From Branchiostoma floridae (taxonomy: Eukaryota; Chordata; Leptocardii; Amphioxiformes; Branchiostomatidae): a stretch of DNA of 64,000 nucleotides. Within the stretch, counting starts at the first letter, position 1, and every line of letters starts with the position of its first letter. Shown piece after piece: positions 1 through 9,682 of this stretch. Both the position numbers and the translations under genes were made by a program. The stretch covers positions 12,438,766 to 12,502,765 of the forward strand of contig NC_049979.1 in the NCBI RefSeq assembly GCF_000003815.2, written 5' to 3'. The notes under the pieces are model-generated. The model did not search any database, had not been told where the DNA came from, and saw nothing but the letters and a program-made list of their open reading frames with translations.

Positions 1-1570
1 GATGCCATTACCTCTGAGTGCAAATAGAGACTGGGGCTTGGACCTTCCCTGGCATAAGGATTATACATTACCGCGAAAGGGCTATAGTATAGAGCGAGGG
101 ACTGGTATCCAGGCTACATTATAGAAGACCTGCAAACGAGACTACTAGTACCTCATGCCATGAAGAGGTCCCTCGACACTTGGAGAATGTTGAAGACTGG
201 ACTCCCCAGTAGGCTCTATGGGCGGCGTGATCAGCGATCAGCAAAAAACGGCAATATCAAAAAGTTGCCCGCAGCGCCTGTTACGAAGAGGTCAACAGCC
301 TGGGTGACTCGAGCCTCTGTCAGGCTCCTCGGATCGTTGGTAAAATAGTAGAACAGAAATTGGACAAATAGAGGTTATGGTGTGCTTGGGGAGTCGTGTA
401 CTGACTCCTCTGGCCGGCCGACCCCCCCTAGCACACTATTCCATATAAATTTATGTATCCAATTTCTACTATTTGACCAACGATCCGAGGAGCCTGGTAG
501 AGGCAAGGGTGACTCGGCATGACTCACACTCTGTGGTCTTCCTTAGTCTTCAAGAAGATAACGTTATGTAGTTTGGGACCGTGATTTCAGATATCCTTCT
601 TCATTTTTCTAGTAGTAACGTTGTTCGTTAAACTGGAGCCGTAAAGCTAAAACCAATTATGACATTATATAAAACCTTCTAAAACATACAACGTCCTCGT
701 TAAAATAAAGAGAAGAAATGCCACAAAACTTGCGGGGAAACACAAACATCAAACACCAAGTCGGACGCTACTGCGCCAGTGGAGACCCCCCTTCCGGTAC
801 TTGCTCCCTTCTCTCAGCACTTCGCAAAGTTGTGTCAGAGTGAAAAGTAAACCCCACAAATCTGTGACTATCTGTGGGTGAACGAGCTGCCTTGCCGGGG
901 TCCAAATCATTTCCATGTTGCCGTGGCCGTTCGCTGCTTGTTCCATGCTGCATCCACAGTCTTCTAATAGCAAGCCGTGCCAAGCGCGAATTCATGGCGG
1001 TAACGTATGTATTGAAAGCAAGAACTGAGCTGCCTTGAAAGGCACAACTGTCTGCACTTTTGTTCTCTTTCCAGCTGAGTTTTCCTTTGTAAAGCATTCT
1101 AAGGCTCTGCGCTACCGTGTCTGAAAGGGGTCGCCAAACTCGAGACTGTTAGGTGCATGTTTAACCTTGATTTCGTCAAAGAAATTGCCGGTGCATCTCG
1201 AACAGGTCTACCTCAGGTCAGTTGGCCTTTTTTGGCCCTGGAAACAGCCTGGCATCCAGTCTACACTGAGCGCTACAACCAACGACGAAACAAATCTCGA
1301 CTGGTCTGTTGGGCTTACGAAAGACGCAGAAGGTTAGCCTCTTTACGTCAGAATGAAATACGATGCAGCTTTCCCCTGTGTCCCAGCAGACTAGTGAGAA
1401 AAGTGGGTCAGATGTAAAAATGTTGTGACGAAGGACAGATCTGGTCAAGTAGTCACCCCAGAATTCTTCATCACTGCTACTGCTACTGTATCCGTCCCTC
1501 TGTTTCCAGGGCTTACGCAAGCCAAGGAGGTCTCTTTCAACCTCAGCACAACTGAACTCTACATGACTCA
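1..1570. other. Non-genic left end of window
   Basis: Apart from the foldback MITE at 302-516, no exon with recognisable homology was seen. Short open frames here have no family signature. Around 1213-1275 there is a degraded stretch resembling the CCTGG-ended repeats seen at 1823-2058 and 20850-21066. Confidence 0.5.
302..516. mobile_element. Foldback MITE with 10-bp flanking direct repeats
   Basis: The arms at about 312-361 and 450-506 are inverted copies sharing GCTCCTCGGATCGTTGGT and AATAGTAG. The element (312-506, 195 bp) is flanked by the direct repeat GGGTGACTCG at 302-311 and 507-516, the expected footprint of a target-site duplication. It has no coding capacity, so it is a non-autonomous element; 8 of the 10 flanking bases could be the true duplication. 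The superfamily is not determined. Confidence 0.7.
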
Positions 1571-1670
1571 NNNNNNNNNNNNNNNNNNNNNNNNNNNNNN
1601 NNNNNNNNNNNNNNNNNNNNNNNNNNNNNNNNNNNNNNNNNNNNNNNNNNNNNNNNNNNNNNNNNNNNNN
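1571..1670. other. Assembly gap (100 N)
   Basis: One hundred N, the usual placeholder for a gap of unknown size. It lies upstream of the first visible exon of the left GPx gene and could hide its selenocysteine exon. Confidence 0.95.
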
Positions 1671-1822
1671 GGAGTCTTTCTAGACTGACGGCTTGGCTGA
1701 AATTAAGCATTGATAATCCGCCACAAACAGCAGATGTTTTCTCCAGATTGTTTATCGCGTGTTTTGTACATATTTCACTCTCGTCGTTGTGGGCGTCTTT
1801 CTGGTGTTCGAGAGGACCGTGC

Positions 1823-2058
1823 TAGCCTGGGTAACAGACTGTCTCCCTGCTCTCTAAGGCCGGTTCCTAGATTCTTGATCCAGCCAAAATGCCCCCAAGT
1901 AAATTTTATTCGAGATCGCTCCCCCTTCCATGAGTTACAAACATTTCTCACGGACTATCTCGGGGTGGGGTCGGGCTACTCATGGGAGCCACAATGTTGG
2001 CTCTCGAGTCGAAGAGCCAGCCTGTGTAGGTTCTGGAAACTGCCTGGCATGTAGGCTA
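1823..2058. mobile_element. TAGCC-ended MITE, degraded copy
   Basis: It starts TAGCCTGGGTAACAGACTG and ends in CTGCCTGGCATGTAGGCTA, inverted termini of the same type as the intact copy at 20850-21066. The flanks show no matching duplication, so this copy is old or rearranged. It is non-coding. Confidence 0.55.
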
Positions 2059-2724
2059 CATGGAGTCGTACAAAACAGGTTGGAGCAATGGTCGCATCTG
2101 CTTTGAGATCACCTACAGCCTTGGACGGCGTAGTTGTGTTGTTGTTGGCAGCGCAGCTCGCTTCCGCCCGGTAAGTTCGGGTCACCTCAACTCGACGACA
2201 GACCCGCGAAACCTGGCGGTTTGACAGCTAAACATTCTTGGTTTTGGAAGGTTCTGGAAGTGGGGCCTCTTGTTGGCAACAGTTAACATTCTTAAAGTAC
2301 AAGGGCAATTCGTGAAAGACCGTACGCCTCACCCATGCCACTTCTTATCATTGTTAGTAGTAATCGCTCGACCATTGCACATGTTCTTGAATGGAGTCTT
2401 GACTTTATTTAGATAGACAAAAGCTTGATATTTCTTTATGGTCTGTACATAACTTCTTCTGGGCTCATTCATTCAAAACTGCCAGTGGACAAGCCCGCTG
2501 ATGTAGTGTTTGCACAAAGTTGATCAAAGTTGTGTGGCCCAAGGGTTTCGGAACAGAGATGGCCGCCGACACATGCACCATTGACAGTGCGGAATGATTC
2601 TTTGAACATTCTCCCTAAACTGCCACATGGCGTAGTAAGAGAAGAGAAAGAAAAATGAAACCACAGTTATTTGTAGTCCTTTGCAGATAGTAAAACGGAA
2701 ATAGAACTCGATATCTTAGACGTA

Positions 2725-2885
2725 GAGGTCCGGTGGCACTACTGATCTTACACGACTTTCCTCACTCCGCCCAGGTGTAAAAATGGTTACCTAACTTCGG
2801 TTGCCGCGGTCCTAGACACAGTGGATAACAACCCGGTTCTATCCCTTCGGTCTCTAAAAGGTTACAGGACTGCCTTTACCTTTAC
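2725..2885 (+). repeat. SINE 3' body fragment (tRNA-derived family)
   Basis: The stretch with ACACGACTTTCCTCACTCC followed by CCAGGTGTAAAAATGG and CTAACTTCGGTTG matches the tRNA-unrelated body of the SINEs at 24850-25020 and 41470-41750. No tRNA-like head is present, so this is a truncated copy. It lies in the intron before the first visible GPx exon. Confidence 0.55.
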
Positions 2886-2943
2886 TTGCACTTTGATAGT
2901 AAGTGCCAAGTTTCTTACTCCGCCATGTTTCCCTTCTCAACAG

Positions 2944-5124
2944 ATACGTCCGTCCGGGGAACGACTACGTCCCTAACTTCACCATGTTCCAGAAGGGAGA
3001 CTGCAACGGGGAGAACGAACAGTCGCTCTTCACTTATCTAAAGGTGAGGTCACCACAGGAGCCCATTAGTTAGTACCGTGGCCGACGCGTGCAACGGACA
3101 ACACACTTGTTTACATCAGTCCACACACCTATTTTGCCTGATCATCGACACACATGCTTTGCTTGTGCCACATACCCCTACTTTCGCTGCGCCACACACC
3201 AGCATTTATAATAGCTGCGTGACACATCTACCTATTTTCTGTCGCACCCTCCAATTTTACAATTAGTGGCCCATCTTAACGTAAGTAGGTGTATTATGCA
3301 GGGAAAGTTGGTGTGTTGAGCAGGTTAACAGGTTTAAATTTGTTGCTCAGTGTACGTGTCGGCCACGGTAAGTTAGACCTCGCGCCTGGACGGTAACTGG
3401 TGTGTCTTTCTGCATGTGTAAAGTTGTTTGGGTTTCCTCAGAGTCACGGGGAACTGTTGTTTTTCTCTGGAATGTCTGCAGTCTGGAAATACAGCCTCCA
3501 AGCAACTAGTTAGCTTTAAGTGGTGTGAAGCGTTTCCCATTGGCAAATTTTCTACAGACCAACCTTGAGATGTTGAGGAGCAAAAATGACATGTTTTATT
3601 TGATTGAACCAAGAGGTCCAGTATAGTCTGAGTAGTATTCTGTCCGTTTCTTGAGTATCTTCTTCATTCCATTTGTGAATTGTAGAGCTGAGTAAGTTTA
3701 ACTCCAAACATGATTTCCTTCACGCCTTTTCAGTGAAAAGAACGTCGCTGTTATTCTTGACTTGCCTCTGTATCTTTATTTCGTTCACATTTACCATCTT
3801 CCTTAAAGTTTGAGCATTCAGCTATTCTCAAAGATTTTGTCTTGTTACCATCAACGTCGAATATTTCTTGTCACCAGAGCTGCTGCCCTCCCATCTCTGA
3901 CGTCATGGGCATCAGAGGCGACAAAGACAGGCTATACTGGAAACCGCTCAAGGTCAACGACGTCCGCTGGAACTTCGAGAAGTTTCTGGTGGATCCGGAA
4001 GGGAGAGGAGTCAAGAGGTAAGTGGTGCAGTACTGTTTAGTGTTAGTCTAGAATCTCGTTAGCCTTCCTTAGCATGAAAGCCTCCGTTGCAGACTTCGAA
4101 CGGGGCTGGCTTTTTAGAGGTGTGGGGGCGCTTGTTTCCGATTTTCAACGTTGGCTAGTTGTCTAATGCCGGGGAATGGAGTTTTTCCCGTCTCCCTTCC
4201 TCGGCAAACTTCCTTCGCGAACCAGCGCCAGCCCCCACCCCCACCCCACCCCCCCACCCCCCCCAAAAAGCCAGCCCCGTTCAAAGTCTGCAACTGGGGC
4301 CAGTAGCCTGGATGTCACGCGTAATGCTTCGGTCCCTATTGCGCCGTTGCCCGTGCATGCTGGTGTTGGCCCGGTCGGGCCCCGAAGCCACAGATTTGTA
4401 CCGGGAAAAACTCAATTCCTTGGCAAACCCCCTTTCCATCTTGGCCGAGGACGCCTGTCTTCTGTGCGAGAGTGTGTTTTTGGTTTAAGATCGAAGGTCA
4501 ACATTAATCTTGTGTCTACATGCAGAAGAAGGACTCAATCTTGGGACGAAAGAGGTGCAGGTCAACAACAACAGTTACACAGAGGCACCCCTGTCAGTGC
4601 CTCTCCGAGAAAACACAAATTCTAGTCTTTGATCCTCAGCGCGACGACCTTTCTCTCATTTACAGGGCAAACAGCAGTCAGACGTTTCAGGTAGCATCCA
4701 CTACATTTCATGTACCTTTCGTCAGTGACACTGTGGATGTAATCTCCAAGCACTGGCGGCCAAATTTATGCACGCTCCTGGGCCAGCTACACTCCTTAGG
4801 CTAACTTTACCAGCTTTTGATACTATCTTATGGTACTGTAGGATCTGCTTGGAGATTATGTGGATGTGGACGCTACCTGAAATTTCTGACCGTTTTAAAA
4901 GCAATATCATGTTGCTTGAGTAATTGCTAGTTGACGTATCTTATTACTTGGATGTCTAACCTCCATCGATGCCTCTCTGTTTCAGGTTTTCGTCTTACGT
5001 GACGCCGGAGGATTTGGAGTCCGTCATCGAGGAGTTCATCCAGAGCTGGAACGACACGCACGGGGGCGACACCTCGGGCGCCAGGAGCGCAAGGGACACC
5101 GGCCTAATGTCCTGGCTTAACTAA
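2944..5124 (+). CDS. Glutathione peroxidase, GPx3-type selenoprotein (5' end missing)
   Basis: Reduces peroxides with glutathione or another thiol; the GPx3 branch is secreted and tetrameric. Three exons are visible: 2944-3043, 3878-4017 and 4986-5124, with GT/AG junctions and consistent phases, giving about 125 residues to a TAA stop. The first opens YVRPGNDYVPNF and contains [15 protein letters not shown]. The second holds the WNFEKFLVDPEG motif, whose Trp and Asn belong to the catalytic tetrad. Exon phases are identical to the complete gene at 17174-21229, so the two are tandem paralogues. The exon with the signal peptide, selenocysteine and catalytic Gln is not visible and may lie in the gap at 1571-1670. 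A SECIS-like structure at 5584-5629 and AATAAA at 5709 support a selenoprotein. The family is clear; whether the locus is intact is not. Confidence 0.9.
4672..4890. repeat. Palindromic dispersed repeat with a nested MITE (4740-4858)
   Basis: The outer repeat has inverted arms around TTTCAGGTAGCATCCAC and its complement near 4866-4890; related copies occur near 28300-28440 and 54170-54340. Inside it, 4740-4858 starts TAATCTCCAAGC and ends GCTTGGAGATTA, flanked by perfect 8-bp direct repeats TGTGGATG (4732-4739, 4859-4866). That footprint fits a 119-bp hAT-like MITE inserted into the older repeat. A relative lies at 37218-37354. Both sit in the last intron of the left GPx gene. Confidence 0.75.
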
Positions 5125-5580
5125 ACATTCCTTACTCTAGAGGCCAGCCATGATTTTTTTTCCTTTTCCGTCAACACTCAGCCTCTCCCTCAACAATCTA
5201 GCCTGAGCTTTTAACGCTACTTCACCTTTATCCACTGTGTAACATATATCCGTTGTATTTAAAAACTGAGGGTATTTAGGGTCAGCAAGGACTGTGGTTT
5301 CTAGTTGCAATATTTTAAAAATATTTCACTTTGAAAACGTTGTCCGTCGACTTGATATCCCAAACGTACACCCAGTTTTCTGAACAACGGATAAACGTTA
5401 CCCCGGAGATAAAGATAAACTAGCGTTATGGTCGTCTAATAGAACAGTTCCATAATTATATAAATAGAAGTAATCACGTTGATATTTCTTGAAGTCATTC
5501 AGTTCTTCGATAATGGAATATCATATATATAGAGAGAAAGTGCGTACTTTGGTAAACCGTTAGTTCTTGGGCCCGACAAC
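5125..5580 (+). other. GPx 3' UTR, proximal part
   Basis: AT-rich sequence between the GPx stop codon and the SECIS-like structure. No open frame or repeat was recognised; it is presumably transcribed as 3' UTR. Confidence 0.5.
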
Positions 5581-5583
5581 TCT

Positions 5584-5629
5584 ATGACGAGGGGAATCAC
5601 AAACCGCACCGCGGGGGGTCCCCTCAGAT
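5584..5629 (+). promoter_or_regulatory. SECIS-like element of the left GPx gene
   Basis: ATGAC at 5584-5588 is followed by GAGGGGA (5589-5595), an apical AAAC at 5601-5604 and TCCCCTC (5619-5625), which pairs perfectly with the 5' strand; AGAT at 5626-5629 completes the non-Watson-Crick quartet (ATGA opposite NGAN). This is the layout of a eukaryotic SECIS, which recruits SBP2/eEFSec for UGA recoding. The paralogue has a matching structure at 21660-21707, and in both genes AATAAA follows 70-80 bp later. The pairing below the quartet is weak by eye. Confidence 0.78.
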
Positions 5630-5644
5630 GTGGATGGAACCTTC

Positions 5645-6239
5645 CTCGGCCTTCGTGCATTCAGCTGAGGGGGGCGACATCCGGCGTTGTTTGGGTTCAA
5701 CAATGTAGAATAAACGTTTACCAACACTTTCACGGACAAGGTTTCAGTGTTGTTGGCTTTTTTTTCTTTTTGTCGCGTTGGTCTGGATGCGCATCTAGTT
5801 TGCGTGCTGATCGATTTCCCTGAATCCATATAGGGCGAGGTTTCGAGCCAAAGCTCTGTATGATCCTGTATATGGCTGTTTTTTACTGCTATAAACTTGA
5901 TGCAACTTCTTGTTCGTATGATAATCGTGAGCATCTTATAAAGGGCATGGTAAACAGTGGAGAATGATCCGACTTGTAGTTTCTGTAGTTAATGTGCTGA
6001 CTTGAAATTCTAACGTATTGTGTTTGCGTTTTATTATAAACCTCGTCCTTCCGGGCCTGGGAGCCAGCCGTAGCCAGGCCCGGCAGAGAATTTGTTCGCA
6101 GTCAATGCAGTTCTTCCCGAGGACCTTACATAAGCACTCTGGGGAGTAGTCATGCAGGGAGCTGAGCCGAGAGAGTTTGACGGCCTAGCTAGTGCTCCCA
6201 GGGTATCACAGATGGGTTCGTAAACCTGGTGGCCCAGTG
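5645..6239. other. Distal 3' UTR and spacer
   Basis: Begins with a segment conserved with 21708-21778 of the paralogue and ends at AATAAA 5709-5714, the probable polyadenylation signal. The rest is non-genic, with a small hairpin at about 6053-6083 (GGGCCTGG/CCAGGCCC). Confidence 0.5.
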
Positions 6240-8117
6240 TACTTGTGGGTTACGGTCGCATTTGTCTCGTCACGAAAATGCAAATGAGCAAACGCCCGAT
6301 TTCACGACCACGAAATTGGAATATGACCTGACGTTGCGACGCCGCACGTGAGTTGCCCAATCCCGGCACGCGAGGAAGCCCAGGACAGCGATCGTGCCCC
6401 ACGACGTATGTCTATGATTCTCAAACTGACAACATACAATTGACGAATCGCTGGGAAAAATGATGCCCCACGACGTAACGTTATGTCTATGATTCTCAAA
6501 CTGACAACATACAATAATTGACGAATCGCTGGGAAAAATGATACCCCACGACGACCTTTCGATGCAACGCTGCACGTGGGTTATGCAATCCCAGCACGCG
6601 AGGAAGCCCAGGACAGCGATCGTGCCCCACGACGCATGTCTATGATTCTCAAACTGACAACATACAACAATTGACGAATCGCTGGGAAAAATGATGCCCC
6701 ACGACGTATGTCTATGATTCTCAAACTGACAACACAGCACGCGAGGAAGCCCAGGACAGCGATCGTGCCCCACGACGCATGTCTATGATTCTCAAACTGA
6801 CAACATACAACAATTGACGAATCGCTGGGAAAAATGATGCCCCACGACGTATGTCTATGATTCTCAAACTGACAACATACAATTGACGATTTAAATCGCT
6901 GGGAAAAATGATGCCCCACGACGTATGTCTATGATTCTCAAACTGACAACATACAACAATTGACGAATCGCTGGGAAAAATGATGCCCCACGACGTATGT
7001 CTATGATTCTCAAACTGACAACATACAATTGACGAATCGCTGGGAAAAATGATGCCCCACGACGTTTGTCTATGATTCTCAAACTGACAACTTTGTCATC
7101 TGCCCTACTATGATTTTAAATCTAGTAATATCTGACAATGGTCCTTACAACCGGTGTCAGATTTTTTTATCTAAGATCTGACATTGGCCCTTACTCCATG
7201 TCAGGTTTTCAATCTAACATCTGACATTGGTCCTTATGCCATGTCAGATTTTTTAATCTAACACCTGACATTTTTCATATCATTGTCAGATTTCCTGTCT
7301 GACATCTGACAATCATCCTCCCAATGTAAGATTTCTAGTCTAACATCTGACACTTTTTGTAGCACTGTCCAATCGCCAATGTCAGATGTTTGATTAAAAA
7401 CCTGACTTGGTGTAAGGACCAATGTCAGATGTTAGATTAAAAACCTGACTTGGTGTAAGGACCAATGTCAGATGTTAGATTAAAAACCTGACTTGGTGTA
7501 AGGACCAATGTCAGATGTTAGATTAAAAACCTGATACCGGTTGTAAGGACCATTGTCAGATGTTAGATGTTAAAATCATAGGTCATATTTTAGGTCATCA
7601 TAGTAGGGCAGATGACAGAATTAGTTCTTCGCATTGTCATATGTCACATATTCACATCATTACGGTAGCACTGTCAGAAATCAGATATGACAGAACTGAT
7701 GTATGTTGTCAGTTTGAGAATCATAGACATACGTCGTGGGGCATCATTTTTCCCAGCGATTCGTCAATTGTTGTATGTTGTCAGTTTGAGAATCATAGAC
7801 ATACGTCGTGGGGCATCATTTTCCCCAGCGATTCGTCAATTATTGTATGTTGTCAGTTTGAGAATCATAGACATAACGTTACGTCGTGGGGCATCATTTT
7901 CCCCAGCGATTCGTCAATTGTATGTTGTCAGTTTGAGAATCATAGACATACGTCGTGGGGCACGGTCGCTGTCCTGGGCTTCCTCGCGTGCCGGGATTGG
8001 GCAACTCACGTGCGGCGTCGCAACGTCAGGTCATATTCCAATTTCGTGGTCGTGAAATCGGGCGTTTGCTCATTTGCATTTTCGTGACGAGACAAATGCG
8101 ACCGTAACCTACTTGTG
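6240..8117. mobile_element. 1.86-kb nested palindromic foldback transposon with 8-bp TSD
   Basis: The element runs 6248-8109. It starts GGTTACGGTCGCATTTGTC and ends in the inverse complement, and is flanked by perfect 8-bp direct repeats TACTTGTG (6240-6247 and 8110-8117). The left arm has nine copies and the right arm four inverted copies of a roughly 75-bp unit containing TCTATGATTCTCAAACTGAC. The centre (about 7090-7690) is a second inverted array of units with CTGACATTGGTCC / TGTCAGATGTTAG. Almost the whole element folds on itself. It encodes no transposase; the long open frames across the repeats (reading FENHRHTSWG and relatives) occur in both arms and are repeat artefacts. The 8-bp duplication suggests a hAT- or P-like transposase acting in trans, which is an inference. 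Confidence 0.88.
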
Positions 8118-9682
8118 AGCTTGTATCAGGCCTTAGATCCACACACGCATCGATAAGAGTAGGTACGTGTGTCCTGAAAACGCTAGTCACATCGAAGCCC
8201 ATTGCTCTTCTACCACTAGTTACTCGAGAAAAACATCAAGCTTCACCCCAACTGAGGAGCTTTATCTTATCTGACCCTTATCTAGCTTACCTTGTTTCTA
8301 TATCTAACACCTTTACCCTAGAAATCATAGAATGTGGAAGGCCAGATGTGCCCTGAAAGAGGTCGCCTAATGTTGCTCAAACCAGTGGGAGCCAACTTAC
8401 AAACAGCCAAGACCGATTAGAACTGGGGTTCCTAACCAGACCTTGGCGTAGGGGAGGCCTACGCTGTTTATCAGTCATGTCAGTATCAGGAATACTAGTA
8501 TGCCGCGGATTCCTCAGCCATGTCGACAACTACCTCCTGTAACTCCCCCTCAGGCCTCACCGCTAATCCGCACCAGTCCCTGATGGGCGCCCGTTTCCAG
8601 GAGATACATCAAACAGAGAAGTCGTGTCGGGAGAGGTTAGGTTATAGGCTGGTACCCGGACTACATGAAGATAGGGGTGATTCGTTTGAAAGGTGTAGTA
8701 CTAGAAAATAGTACTGAATGTTGCAACAACAACAACAACAAAAACACATGCGTAAAACACTGAGAATGAGCCCGATCCTTATATCTGCTTGGAGATACAT
8801 GTACGTGTAGCAGACAACAGCAGAAATGAAACCACAGATGTATTGTAACGTCACCATGCATCAACGTGTATCTCCCCGGGCCTCAGGATCTTCAGAGAAT
8901 GCCAAATCTACCGACACAAAACAAGCAGATCTATAACAGTTATTTGTCCTTATGCTTTACCCCACCTCTCATTAAGCCCTTATACAAATGTATTACATGC
9001 TTGAAAATTGCAGTCCCAAAGGATCCCGAAGGTTCAAAGACCTACACTGTTGCACCAATACTAATAAGAATCTTCAGCAGCATTAAAACATCCTTCATAC
9101 GGACGTAGATTCCTTCCTAGAAAGTACCTTTTTACATACCTATCTACTGTGCGATCAGCAATCAGAGAAGTCCATTTCTTACTTTTTTAGTTACCCTGTT
9201 CACGGACTCACTAACCAAATCAACACTCTCTCCTTAGATAGTACTGGGATATGGACACATCCAGGTATACACGCGTCCTGTTCATTTTTCGATTCCGTTT
9301 TGTTTTGTTTTCAGAGCCATACTCTACTGATAGTAAAATGTCAAAGACGTAGCTGAGGCGTACATGACCGCCATGCACTTATGTAGAACCACAACAATTT
9401 AAGTGTTCTTTCGGTTACTGTCACGACGAGGCTGCTGTTCTTTAAACCCCTGTGATCTCTAAGGACTCCCGGTTCAGGCCCTCTCGATGTACTGTCCTAA
9501 GTCGTAAGTCGGTGTATCCAGCAGGATTCCCGTTGTAAGCGGCGTTGCCTTGTCTTGTGGAGTCTTTATTTCCTGTGTAACGGAGTTTCTCGATGCCAGG
9601 GACTTCAAGGTCTGTAATGCTGTGGTCTGTTTGGTTCAAGTGAGTCGAGACCGGGGTGTTCTAGTGTTCCTCCTGTGACACA
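8118..9682. other. Spacer between foldback element and GPR143-like gene
   Basis: No exon with homology was seen. There is a short AAC microsatellite at about 8723-8745. The last few hundred bases before 9683 are probably the 3' UTR of the minus-strand receptor gene. Confidence 0.45.

Noticed and set aside
6270-8087. Repeat proteins reading FENHRHTSWG... or VVSLRIIDIRRGASF...
   Set aside because: These long frames lie wholly within the tandem units of the foldback element, occur in several frames and in both arms, and match no protein family.
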